Shown: positions 1 through 11,325 of the stretch, one piece after another
How positions within the stretch are numbered: the stretch's first letter is position 1
Layout: the number at the start of each line of letters is the position of its first letter
Notes under the pieces: model-generated
Database searches by the model: none
Told to the model about the DNA's origin: nothing
Seen by the model: only the letters and a program-made list of their open reading frames with translations
Made by a program: the position numbers and the translations under genes
Assembly: GCA_949752745.1 (NCBI GenBank)
Contig: OX457026.1
Span: 33,595,911-33,659,910, forward strand
Direction of reading: 5' to 3'
DNA from: Protula sp. h YS-2021
Lineage: Eukaryota; Annelida; Polychaeta; Sabellida; Serpulidae
DNA length: 64,000 bases

Positions 1-810
1 GTGATCTGTGACCTTGAAACTCACGGCAAAATGAGGTCAAATCGAGAAATTAGCTCTTGGTTAAAATCAAATAATTATTGGAACAAGAAAATGAGGTCTA
101 ATCGCTACTGTCCCTAACGGTGTCCGAGATATTTGATTCCTATTATGCATGGTTTACATTGATTTCCAGTCTCCAACAGAATTCTTTGTGTAGGCCCTTT
201 TAGAGCAATTTAATTACTTATGGAAACAGCACTACACTATTTTAGTAGATCTGGTCAATCCATATGCACGTACCTCGAACATCTCTACGGTATAATGACA
301 GTAGTCGTGCAGTTGCTGTCCCGAAATCTAAGTAAAAATCCTGCAATTAATCCATGTTTTAATATGAGGATTCGGAGTTGTAATGTCGACGCGACCACAC
401 CGCAACATTTAAAAAGTTGAATAGACGTTGGATAAGCAACGTTGTTTAGACGTTGCTTTTACTTGCAACCAAAATGCAACTTTCACAGACGTCTGATCAA
501 CGTATTTGGTGCAATTTAGGATATATGTCGAAAAATCTACGCTGTACAGACTTCAGGCTCACAACCAAAATCATGTTATCGCTCACCGGAAATGGTAGCC
601 ATGACAGGTCACTACGAAAATAGAACGAAAGAAGAACGTAAAATATGAGCATTTCAGGAGCGCACAAGTTTTTTCCCACCTACTTCAAAAAATTCACGGA
701 AATCGACTTCATTCATATCCCGTGCTGCCGAACGACCCAAGGCTGGGAGTACTGTGATAGGAAGGGTGACCACACTATGTTAGTCGTTATCTAGAAGGCA
801 ATTCTGATTA

Positions 811-1333
811 ATATTTTCTAGTCCCAGCGGACCCTTTCTATCTTCCTAGGACAGAAAGGGTCACAGTTCCTGCTATAGAAATGGCCATTGATCTCAATTT
901 TCGAGGCTCTGAATCTTTCGGCGCACGTTCAAGGACACCGAGGCTCGAACTGACAGGTTTTTTCTTTAAAAGCAAACTGAGAAGTACCCTGGCGCATTAT
1001 TTTCGACCTCAGCGAAACTCCTAAACTAGAATAAACGTTGGTTTTGCAACTGTGTATTCACTGTTGTTATGGGCGATAATGAGGGATTCGATATCCTGAT
1101 CTCAAGAAAACACATATTTTTCTCTGTAAAAAAATGTTATTTGACCATAAAACTTGTGCGCCTTAATTTATAATTGGGCCATTTATGTGATGCACCCTTT
1201 CTAAAATAACGCCGTTGGCCTCAGTCGTGCGCCGAGATCTGAAAATTGACATCAATGACCTTTCCTATTATAGGAACTATGACTCTTGCTGTCATAGGAA
1301 GAGCGCAAGAGTCATCTAGGACTAAATATTTTC
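811..1333. repeat. Inverted repeat with ~110-bp arms
   Basis: The left arm (811-927) and right arm (1226-1333) are diverged reverse complements. Shared blocks include the AATATTTTCTAG/CTAGGACTAAATATT ends, a CATTGATNTCAATTTTC block and the CGGCGCACG inner end. The arms are about 300 bp apart. Long arms around a non-coding centre suit a non-autonomous DNA transposon or foldback element. I found no clear target-site duplication, so the outer limits may extend further. Confidence 0.55.
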
Positions 1334-3990
1334 CGGACTTGCATACAAAGTCGTCGATCCTGCGTTGTTAGACTTCCATTTGCAACCTTTACGAAATGTT
1401 GCTTAGACGCAGTATAATCGACATTTATTGAACTCCGAAAGGAAGACGATTTTTCAACTTCTATAAACTGCCAGATGTATATACTATAAGACAAAAGAAG
1501 GCTTAATTGATAGTCAGCAAATTGATCAATTCGTTTGAAAATTTGAACAGAGAAACTTCAACTTTGAAATACAACAACCTCTTATTTCGCCAGGTCAATA
1601 AAATACAGCAGAAACAAAACAGGGGTCAATTTGTACCGTTCACTTAATTTGAATGTACATAGTCCGCTTCGAGGTCTATTCTGGGTGCGTCCTGGATCGT
1701 GATAACGCCTCTTCAGTTTGTAAACAACAGTTTTACTGCATCCGAAGTGTCAAGCCGAAGTGTTTGTATTGAGAACCAGACTGTAACGTGCTCACGGCTT
1801 GGGCGGCAGTTTTGTGTATGTCTCGTCATTTTAACGCGCGCTCGTTCTTAATGAACCGCTGCGTATGCCAGTGTAATTAAGTGCTGGCTAGGTATAAGGA
1901 AGCTCAAAAGAAAGAAAATTCTAAAGAACATGGAATCACATCGGTTGGCGTTCCGCATGTCAAAACCCTAGACAAACACAACTTTATGGAACTTTCAGAT
2001 TTTTTCCGACCGATCTCTACGGATATTGAACTCGCTCATTCCTATGCGCTGTTTTACATTGAAAGGAAGATGGTTTTTAGTTAACCAAATCCAATCTTTA
2101 CGTTCGGAAATTATATGTTGTCGCAAATTTTTAATAGCTTCAGCTTAATTTGTCAACTATATTTGGGTGCTTCTTTCTGCTTGGAGAACTGGATATTTTT
2201 ACAGACGTACAACAACAGGAAGGATTATGTGTCACTGACGTAAAAAGCTAAATTTTATGTTCGTCCAAAGACTTTTGTGTTTTCAAAACAAAGCGGTGTC
2301 ACAATCACTTCGTGATGAACAGGGACTACATTTACGAGCGCATTGTGATACCATTCGGGTGCTTCGCAAAAGATAAATATTGGATCGCGAAAATTATCTC
2401 TGGCCTGGTCAGTAGATTAACTAATAAAAAGTTTGAAAACTGCGAAAAGAAAAGAATTCGGCAGAAACTGGACTAAAATTGGTTTTTGGTAAGATATATT
2501 TTTGATATTAACACCTAGAAAGTAAAATAAACATGTTCTTATTATATTTACAATTTTTCCAGTCTATGCTCATGCCATGTATTTTTTTCTCCTATTTTTC
2601 CATTACACCAGCTTTTTTTAATTAGCTCCGTTTTAAAAAAAATAAAACTGGCTCTGGTGGCGGGTGTCGAATCATTCGGTTACGCAGGACACATATAAAG
2701 TCGATTTCCATGGTTTTTTTTCAAGAAGGTGGGACGAAACTCTTGAAATTCTCATATCTTACCCCCCTGGTTTCGGTGTATTTTCAAGGTGACTTATCAT
2801 GACTACTACCATTTCCACAAGTGATAACACGCACAAGGAGATTTGTTGGTTGTGAGTCCGACGTCTATACAACGTCGATTTTCCGATGTCTATTTAACGT
2901 TGCAAAAAGGGCCCTACAAAACTTTTCAAGAAACGTTTTATTTTGCACGCGGCACGCGTAGAAAGTAAAATTGCACGTAAAATGAGAAGTTTTTGCTTCT
3001 TGCAAAAGCCCTGTAATGTTGTGGTTTGGACGGGTCGCTGTCGCAACCTCGAATCGATGTTGGGTCGACCATAGAATGTTTACTGGGTGATGATTGTTGA
3101 CTTTGTGGAGTTATCTAGTGACAATAAAATAGAATAGCTGTTCATGTGTAAATATGTTAAATGTTGTAAATGGTAGCTAAACGATAACTTAATGTGCACT
3201 GGGAAAAAAATGGAAAATCCCTCACAAATCCAGATTGCTTGAATGGAAACCTAATGGTTATAAGAAAGTAAGCCCCTGATCTTTCTATGTGTTTATGTAA
3301 TATTTCAATCCCTATGTAACTCAAATAAATGGATTTGGATTATGTATAAAACAGGACGAATGTTCCTAGATATTGTCATACATTTAAGGCCTCAATCTGA
3401 TATAAAATAAACTGAGATCCAGGGAGAAAAGATACCCAGTTTCGAACATGATTTTTAGCATTTTGTGCAATAAACCAAAATTTGGATAGATGCAAATATC
3501 AGTTTCTAAGTATCCATGGATGACCCGGATAAATTTTGGGCCATGTTCATAGAGCCATATTTCGGAGAAAATAGTTCAATAAAAGATAACGTACTGCAAA
3601 GATGTCAGGAGAGGTCAGGGCACAAACAGGAAGGATCAAAAGAGGTAGATGCTTCGTTTTCGTATTTGCAAATATCGGATGGATGAGATAGCCACTCTCA
3701 TCATTTAATTTGTTTACTGAATGAAACAGTGTTTCTTTTCGTTTAAAACGGTCGCGGGCTTATGCTTTATGGCACGTTCATTGTCTAAGTAAAAGAGAGT
3801 GAAATTTTCCATTGCTGTAATTAGTTGAAACAACCCTCTAAACTCGACCTGTGGTTCGCAAACTTTCGGCACCCTAGATCCTCGAACAGTGAACATGTAC
3901 AATGTCAACCCCAGATATTTTGTGGCCATTTCGCTTTGTGTCGGCTTGTGCTCACTGGCCAAGTGCCTACCCTCGAGTGAGTAGTTGCTA
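1334..3990. other. Stretch without a supported gene
   Basis: AT-rich sequence with only short open frames that lack splice context or recognisable motifs. Short degenerate fragments around AACGTTG/CAACGTT recur here and near 420-490 and 2,870-2,910, suggesting scattered old repeats. Nothing else could be supported. Confidence 0.5.
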
Positions 3991-3994
3991 CATA

Positions 3995-4171
3995 CAGTAA
4001 AACCTCATTCTGGACATACCCTGAAATACCGGACAACTGCCACTACCGGACAAGAATTCTCAGTCCCGTTTTTCCCCATTGATTTACATGACCCCTGAAA
4101 TACCGGACACTTCTATATACCGGACAAAATCCGCCAGTCCCCGCGTTGTCCGGTGTAGGCAGGTTTTACTG
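3995..4171. mobile_element. 177-bp MITE, pogo/Tigger-like ends
   Basis: Termini are CAGTAAAACCT and AGGTTTTACTG, exact 11-bp inverted repeats. The interior repeats an ATACCGGACA motif in both orientations. The 5' flank is TA; the 3' flank is TG, possibly a mutated TA duplication. CAGTAAAACC ends are typical of pogo/Tigger elements of the Tc1/mariner superfamily. It is too short to encode a transposase, so it would be mobilised in trans. Confidence 0.7.
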
Positions 4172-4441
4172 TGTATAAATCACCCTTTTCACGCTTTATT
4201 CGACAATTGCAGTCAGGTAGCATAGTCAACAGCTAACATCCAGTTCTTTCGGTGACCAAAATTCTGAGAACCCCCATCTCCTTACTCCCCTTTAATCGTC
4301 ACAAAACCTTGTGTATGCTATGTTTTTGCCATCTCCTTCCCCATCGTCCTCCTTTGTCGCATTCATGTGGTAGAAGTTATGTTATTATGTCGTGTTATCG
4401 CATTTAATGCATAAGTTACACCCTTGCCGGCCCCCATCTCC

Positions 4442-4944
4442 GTGTAACAGTATATCTTGCCCCCTGTACAGCTCCCCCCCGGGGGGGGGGGAAGATAGAC
4501 TAGGCTATCTCCCCCCCACCTGGTATTTTGTGCCTCCTATTGGTATCACTTTCTAAAAGGAAGATAAAGTTGAACATACAAGAAAGCGCCTCTTGGATAA
4601 TTTGAATGTTATTTATGATAATCTTATCGATCAGGAGTATCCACCTGGGCTCTCTAAAATGCTAAAAAATATATTAAGAGAAAAATAAAGAAATTTCTAA
4701 TCAAGGACGCCTTTTTATATTCGTTTGAATTATGTTGAATTTAGTCACTAAATTGGTTCAAGATAGTTTTATACAGTTTAAGTTAGTCAATTTATTCACA
4801 TGAACCAATATCATCAAAATATATTTACACACAAAAAAGTTGGGGGGGGGGGGACTAAATATACTGGAGGGGGAGATATACTGGGCTATCCCGCCTGGGG
4901 GGGGGGGGAGGGAGTTGTACAGGGGGTAAGACAGCCTGTTACAC
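4442..4944. mobile_element. 503-bp MITE with ~100-bp terminal inverted repeats
   Basis: The element starts GTGTAACAG and ends CTGTTACAC. The arms (about 4442-4545 and 4840-4944) share a CCCCCTGTACA block, C/G homopolymer runs and a GGCTATC block in inverted order. No coding sequence is visible. The two short overlapping open frames in the right arm are products of the G-rich tract. Its right end abuts the minisatellite element beginning near 4945, so one may have inserted beside the other. Confidence 0.65.
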
Positions 4945-5230
4945 CGGTTTCTTTTCGGTGTCGTACGACGAACGACGATGAAATTTGGCACAGAGATAGA
5001 GGGTGATAAGATGTCGTGAAATCAGCAAAAAATTTTGACCTTGACCTTCAAGATCAAGGTCAAATTGAGGTCAAAATATTTTATCAAAAACCTCTTCCAT
5101 CACGAAAAATTGCTGGAAATAGCGCTCAAATCCTTGTTTCAACCCGTGTACGGTGTCAGTAGGCAGTAACATCATGGATGGAATCTCGACATTCAGTCTC
5201 AAGGTCAAGGTCACGTGACTTTTGTATGTT

Positions 5231-7340
5231 GAATTCCGTTAGAGAAAAATTGTCCATTATCTCGAAAACGGTTAGAGATTTCGAGCTTATTTTCGACCCT
5301 TTGGGCCTAAAAGACGTTATATAACAGGTACCTCGGTGACCTTGACCTCCTCCATCAAGGTCAAGGTCAAAAACCGGTAGTTGACCATTATCTCGAAAAC
5401 GGTTAGAGATAGAGTGATTTTGAGCTTATTTTCGACCCTTTGGGCCTAAAAGACATTATATAAGAGGTACCTCGGTGACCTTGACCTCCTCCGTCAAGGT
5501 CAAAGTCAAAAACCGGAAGTTGACCATTATCTCGAAAACGGTTAGAGATAGAGCGATTTTGAGCTTATTTTCGACCCTGTGGGCCTAAAAGATGTTATAT
5601 AAGAGGTACCTTGGTGACCTTGACCTCCTCCGTCAAGGTCAAAAACCGGAAGTTGACCATTATCTCGAAAACGGTTAGAGATAGAGCGATTTTGAGCTTA
5701 TTTTCGACCCTTTGGGCCTAAAAGACGTTATATAAGAGGTACCTCGGTGACCTTGACCTCCTCCGTCATGGTCAAGGTCAAAAACCGGTAGTTGACCATT
5801 ATCTCGAAAACGGTTAGAGATAGAGCGATTTTGAGCTTATTTTCGACCCTTAAGGCCTAAAAGACGTTATATAAGATTTAACTCGGTGACCTTGACCTCC
5901 TCCGTCATGGTCAAGGTCAAAAACCGGAAGTTGACCATTATCTCGGAAACGGTTAGAGATAGAGCGATTTTGAGGTTATTTTCGACCCTTTGGGCCTAAA
6001 AGACATTATATAAGAGGTACCTCGGTGACCTTGACCTCCTCCATCAAGGTCAAGGTCAAAAACCGGAAGTTGACCATTATCTCGAAAACGGTTAGAGATA
6101 GAGCGATTTTGAGCTTATTTTCGACCCTTTGGGCCTAAAAGATCTTATATAAGAAGTACCTCGGTGACCTTGACCTCCTCTGTCATGGTCAAGGTCAAAA
6201 ACCGGAAGTTGACCATTATCTCGAAAACGGTTAGAGATAGAGCGATTTTGAGCTTATTTTCGACCCTGTGGGCCTAAAAGACGTTACATAAGAGGTACCT
6301 CGGTGACCTTGACCTCCTCCATCAAGGTCAAGGTCAAAAACCGGTAGTTGACCATTATCTCGAAAATGGATAAGATAGGGCGATTTTGAGCTTATTTTCG
6401 ACCCTTTGGGCCTAAAAGAGGTTATATGAGAGGTACTTCGGTGACCTTGACCTCCTCCATCAAGGTCAAGATCAAAAACCGGAAGTTGACCATTATCTCG
6501 AAAACGGTTAGAGATAGAGCGATTTTGAGCTTATTTTCGACCCTTTGGGCCCAAAAGATCTTATATAAGGAGTACCTCGGTGACCTTGACCTCCTCCATC
6601 AAGGTCAAGGTCAAAAACCGGTAGTTGACCATTATCTCGAAAACGGTTAGAGATCGATCGATTTTGAGCTTGTTTTCGACCCTTTGGGCCTAAAAGACGT
6701 TATATAAGAGGTACCTCGGTGACCTTGACCTCCTTCGTTAAGGTCAAGGTCAAAAACCGGAAGTTGACCATTATCTCGAAAACGGTTAGAGATAGAGCGA
6801 TTTTGAGCTTATTTTCAACCCTTTGGGCCTAAAAGATGTTATATAAGAGGTACCTTGGTGACCTTGACCTCCTCCGTCAAGGTCAAGGACAAAAACCGGA
6901 AGTTGACCATTATCTCGAAAACGGTTAGAGATAGAGCGATTTTGAGGTTATTTTCGACCCTTTGGACCTAAAAGACATTACATAAGAGGTACCTCGGTGA
7001 CCTTGACCTCCTCCGTCAAGGTCAAAAACCGGAAGTTGACCATTATCTCGAAAATGGTTAGAGATAGAGCGATTTTGAGCTTATTTTCGACCCTTTGGGC
7101 CTAAAAGAAGTAATGTAAGAGGTACCTCGGTGAACTTGACCTCCTCCGTTAACGTCAAGGTCAAAAACCGGAAGTTGACCATTATCTCGAAAACGGTTAG
7201 AGATAGAGCGATTTTGAGCTTATTTTCGACCCTTTGGGCCTAAAAGACGTTATATAAGAGGTACCTCGGTGACCTTGACCTCCTCCGTCAAGGTCAAGGT
7301 CAAGGTCAAGAACCGGAAGTTGTCCATTGTCTGAAAAGTG
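5231..7340 (+). repeat. 139-bp minisatellite, ~15 copies
   Basis: Units are highly similar. Each contains CTCGAAAACGGTTAGAGAT, TTTTCGACCCTTTGGGCC, a TATATAAGAGGTACCTCGG block, and an inverted pair of AGGTCA half-sites (TGACCTTGACCT ... AAGGTCAAGGTCA, spacer about 8-9 bp). A few units lack one half-site copy, for example near 5,630 and 7,015. The motif TCAAGGTCA matches the extended monomer site of NR5A/ERR-type nuclear receptors. Whether it is bound is unknown. Apparent open frames across the array are by-products of the repeat. Confidence 0.95.
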
Positions 7341-7370
7341 GTTAGATTGTACCATTGCAAGTGGGTGTCT

Positions 7371-7400
7371 TTTCGCTACGTGTAGCGAAATTCGGTCTAG
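7371..7400 (+). other. Terminal hairpin plus CTAG
   Basis: TTTCGCTAC and GTAGCGAAA pair perfectly over 9 bp around a GT centre, followed six bases later by CTAG and then T. It is read here as the 3' terminus of the preceding element. Confidence 0.55.
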
Positions 7401-7882
7401 TTCATATATCGTGGCTGGACGCAAGCAGCCGCTTAAGACTCTAACTTTGAATTACATGAACACTAGCGGAGTCATCCGTCAGTAATACGCACAGAGGTAT
7501 GTGGTGAGGGAAACGGAGGTCTAGCCGGTATGCGTAGGCACTGAAATTTTTGCTTACATACTTTATGGATGTCCCCTTATATCATATATTTATATTCCGT
7601 CACTTTAAAAAAAATGCGAGAATTGCAGAGAAATCTTTTTCTACCTTCAGTATTATTTTTTGCTACACCTTTCTCTTTTTTCACCACATTTTCATACACA
7701 TACTGGTGTTGTTGATCTTTTAGCGAGGAGGACAAGAGGACGATCCCGAGCAGTCGAGTTTTCAACGGGGTCACGTGGTGCGCCAAACTGCCCCTGCCGA
7801 TATCATACGACCCTTAAGCAGCGATTCGTACCCTCATAACCGGGTAAGACAGTGCTACATATGCGTTTCCTAACAAACTGCC

Positions 7883-8045
7883 GCCGTATAACCCATAACT
7901 TAATCCAAAAAGTTAAACCAGTGGTTCAACTTCTTTTGTGAATATGGTTTAAACCATTGGGTTAGCTAATCCAGTTTTTTTTTGTTTAACCCAGTGGTTT
8001 AACCCAATAAGTTAAACCAAAAGAGTTAACTTTCGTGAATACGGC
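7883..8045. mobile_element. ~163-bp MITE-like inverted-repeat element
   Basis: It is bounded by GCCGTAT and ATACGGC. The interior is built of alternating GGTTTAA and TTAAACC blocks, including TTTAACCCAGTGGTTTAACC, so much of it can fold on itself. No coding sequence. The short terminal repeats make the exact limits tentative. Confidence 0.45.
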
Positions 8046-8262
8046 GCCTGGCCGGTTGAAGTCACGCCACCGTATCGTAATGATGTTGCTCTGACGTCGG
8101 AGGCCGACATATTGAAGGCTCATCTACACCAGAAGTCACAAACACAGCTAACAAAAGAGAAGCTAGTAGAATTCCTGATAAGTATCTGTTTTTCAGTTCA
8201 ACAACTGCAGATATATTCTCCTGTGTGCGTGGCATTTAAATCACTTCTACGCTCTCTCTCGC

Positions 8263-8369
<107 letters not shown>

Positions 8370-8572
8370 TGTCTCTGCCTCTCTCTCTTTCTCCACCCAG
8401 TTTTGAAGTCTTTGGATTTCCCATCTAATTTTGTATTTTTTGTTTGGCTACCCAACCCACTCCCGTCCTACGTCCCTTACCCCGCCATATCCCCAGCATA
8501 CGAACCACGAAAAGGATTATGACAATGCCTGCCCGTGTCCACACTAAATCACAAAAAATGTCGCATACGTGG

Positions 8573-8742
8573 TACCGGGGGTTTCCGAAAAAAAGCCCAG
8601 GGCTTCTATTTGGAAAATGGCCAATTTCAGGCGCTCATTTAGAAACCAAATAGAAGCCCTGGGGCTTCTATTGGGAAACAGTTTCCTAATAAGAGCCCCG
8701 GGGCTATTATATGGGGGAGCTTCTTTTCGGAAACTCCCGGTA
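8573..8742. mobile_element. 170-bp palindromic MITE with TA duplication
   Basis: TACCGGGGGTTTCCGAAA at the left mirrors TTTCGGAAACTCCCGGTA at the right, giving inverted repeats of about 22 bp flanked by TA on both sides, as expected for Tc1/mariner-type insertion. Inside, an 18-bp segment at 8596-8613 (CCCAGGGCTTCTATTTGG) has an exact reverse complement at 8646-8663, and a third diverged copy follows. Almost the whole element can form a hairpin. Confidence 0.7.
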
Positions 8743-9579
8743 ATGTCAAGTAGCACCCCATGGTTATCCGCAAGAGCAAGTGCAATATGACTATAACCAA
8801 ACAATTTATTGACACCTTATAAGCTGATCGCTGAGGTGTACAAACTGCAGGGTATAACAATTTCCCGCTGATATTCACTTTTCTAAGAAAAAGAAGAAAC
8901 ATTTTTCATGAAGTATGCAAATAATTATTGGTATTAAATGTCGGTAAACAATTATGATGAGATATGACAGAGCCTTCTTATATGTCCTCCAAATGGGTGC
9001 CCAAGGCCCGGAACCAGGATAGCACTTGCATGAACTCAGTCTAGTCGCTCATACATGGCCAGAGGGGCACCGAATCACTGCTCTTTTGTATACCAATTTA
9101 CTCACTTTGTGGTCCCAGGTGCCCATTGATACTCCGGCATGAGCAAACTGGTGTCACATGTCCACAACCCACTCCAAGCAATTATTAGTCAACCATATTT
9201 GCATACAGTTTTTTTAGTCCCAAGATTTTTTCAACTTAACACTCCGTGGGTTATTAAATTCAACCAAAAAAGAAAAAAAGCGTAAAGCCGTTGATCTCTA
9301 ACAGAAAACTAACGCCACAACACTTTATTTAATTTAAAAATTAAAATTAAGTTTCTCTTATTCAGATGAACAATAACTGTTCATTAATTTACACGAAATG
9401 GAACTTACCAAAATAGTCGTAATTTTCTTCACATTATGGGAGAATTCGACTTTCCTGGATCAGACAGCATAAAATTCTGCATTGTATCACAGAAGAAATC
9501 AACGACGTGGGTATGAAATGTAGTCGTCATATGCCATGCCAAAACATTTTTCGACATGGAATAGTGTACATACCATCCT
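8743..9579. other. Stretch without a supported gene
   Basis: No coding or structured feature was recognised between the palindromic element and the 145-bp repeats. Confidence 0.4.
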
Positions 9580-10140
9580 ACGCCTGTGCACTTTTACTTA
9601 CAGTGCTTCCTCACCTTAAGTTTTGATCAGATTGTTATCACATTTTACATGAATGTACCCCAAGTAGTCCGCTCTGTTGACCAAATGACAGCATAGTTAA
9701 TTTAGTTGGTGGCCAGTTTTAAAAATGCTTCTTCTACTACAATTTTGATCCTTTCAGATTTTGCATGAATGTTCGCTAGGTATTCCTCCTTTGAAAATTT
9801 ACTTTTTTGGCAAGTGGTCTTTTTTTCTTTTTTTTTTTTTTTTTTGGTTGTCAATTTTCATAATGTTTCTTCTACGATTTCGAAAGGATTGCTTTCAAAT
9901 TGTGTTTCTTAATAAGTCCTCTCTCTTCCTTGGCAAAAATCCTTCCTTGACAATTCGCTAAAAAAACTGTCCAAATTGCAGCATCTGGGAAAATTTTGGC
10001 AGCCAGTTTTCAAAGTGCTTCTTCTCCCACAATTTTGATATGACTCCTTCCAAATTTTGTAGAAGTGTTCACTAGATTGTCCTCCTTGGAAAACAATTTT
10101 TGGGACCATTTAAAAAAAAACATCCAAATAGCAGCATTTT
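9580..10140 (+). repeat. Four old ~145-bp tandem repeats
   Basis: Diverged units begin near 9580, 9710, 9845 and 9995. Recognisable shared parts are GGCAGCCAGTTTT, GCTTCTTCT(C/A)C(C/T)AC, ACAATTTTGAT, a TTTTG(C/T)A(T/G)(G/A)AA(T/G)GTTC block and TCCTCCTTGGAAAA. Divergence is high, indicating an old satellite-like duplication. The last two units are the most alike. Confidence 0.6.
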
Positions 10141-11069
10141 AAAAAAACCTTTCAAAAGCTAGAACCTTCAAGACGGTTGATAACTGATTAACTGGATTTC
10201 AGCTGGTCACAATGCTCCTAGACCTTCTTGTTTTTTTCAGTCCGTGATAGTTTAGGCCCGGGAATATATTCATATAAAGCTTCTAGCAAAAGAAACAGTA
10301 TAACATTCATAATTTAATGCAATGTCATGTATATTGTAAATTTCAAAGGACATTTTCTGTAAAATTAACAGTTATCCGTTCACAGTGGTCACGTGTCAGT
10401 TTTACGATTTCAAATTACGATTTCAATATTGTTCAGATCTCAAATTACGATTTCAATATGTTTCAGAACAAACAACCATATGCAATCTAATACCTCCACC
10501 CCCCCCCCCCGCTCCAGACAGATAATAGTAGTACTAAAAAGGAAGAAAAAAAAAAGAAAGAAAGAAAGAAAAAAACAAAGAAAGAAAGAAGAAACTAAAC
10601 CAAGAACAACAACGGACAAAGAAAAGATCGGCGTCTAACTCCTGCTCAGCAAAATTCATATTTCTAAGCACTGTGTTGTATGACAATGGTCGCAGTGTGG
10701 CGATGTTTTCGTTGTTAAGAGCTGCATAATTGCAAAAACATAGCACATCTTAGACGAAAAAGGGATCGCATTGTTGAAAATCAGTCTTATGTATGTACAA
10801 CTTTCTTTGGACATGCCACCTACATTGTTTACATACTCGCTGTATGGAAAGCAATCCAGGTCCCTGTGAGGCCCTCCCCGTATATGGCATTCAATAGGCA
10901 TTTTCCAAGGATTGGTCCTGCACAAAATATTTACTCATTGGGGCATAATGAGGCATAATGTATTAACACAGACACGACCAATATTGTTGAAAACTCTTGA
11001 AGACATCTCATAAAGAATACTTATGACAGAGCTAGTAGTCTACTACAGCAAGTTTTCATTAATCTTCAG
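10141..11069. other. Upstream flank of the 11.1-kb gene
   Basis: It contains a C-rich run (about 10500-10511) and an A/G-rich (AAAG)n-like tract (about 10540-10600). There is no supported exon. The first exon or promoter of the following gene could lie here but could not be identified. Confidence 0.4.
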
Positions 11070-11148
11070 CATAGCAAGCAGCTGATACGAGGACATGTGA
11101 CCATTTTTATCCACAAGAGGAAAGCTTTTTTTTTTGAACGGATGGATA

Positions 11149-11325
11149 ATGAATACTGAAGAGCCAGTTGCAACATTACCTCGTGTACTTGAAAAACATA
11201 CCTTTTCTTTGTTTGAGACGCGGGGATTTACCCCAGTGCACGATAATTTTAAAGTTATGGATAGTGTAAATGTTAAAGTGAAACATTTTATACATTTCTT
11301 TGAAAACTGTTCTGGATCAGGCAAG
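11149..11325 (+). CDS. Exon 1 (59 codons) of the large disordered protein
   Basis: An open frame from ATG 11149 ends at GGCAAG/GTGAGT, a near-consensus donor in phase 0 that matches the phase-0 start of the next exon. An in-frame TGA at 11098 suggests 5' untranslated sequence or an exon start in between; a possible acceptor (CTTCAG) ends at 11069. The encoded piece contains TFSLFETRGFTPVHDNF and FIHFFEN and is more ordered than the rest. This is the least certain exon of the gene. Confidence 0.5.

Larger units (their letters stand above)
4945..7400 (+). mobile_element. Helitron-like non-autonomous element carrying a minisatellite
   Basis: A non-repetitive head (about 4965-5230) precedes a 139-bp tandem array (5231-7340), then a short tail with a perfect 9-bp-arm hairpin (7371-7390) and CTAG at 7397-7400, followed by T. 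A hairpin a few bases upstream of CTRR, next to T, is the 3' signature of Helitrons. The head and array units recur in inverted, diverged form at 60.8-61.8 kb, so this is a dispersed family and not a local duplication. No Rep/helicase gene is present. The 5' end is uncertain because a typical TC start was not pinned down. Confidence 0.5.

Noticed and set aside
1..140. AGGTCA-bearing sequence at the window start as another copy of the minisatellite family
   Set aside because: Only short similarity (GTGACCTTGAA, ATGAGGTCAAAT); too little in the window to support a call.
4941..4962. ACACCG...CGGTGT hairpin as a terminator or Helitron end
   Set aside because: Only 6-bp stem at the junction of two elements; no CTRR follows, and bacterial terminators do not apply here.
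5231..7340. CRISPR-like spaced repeats
   Set aside because: Units are contiguous, about 139 bp and near identical, with no unique spacers; the host is an animal genome.
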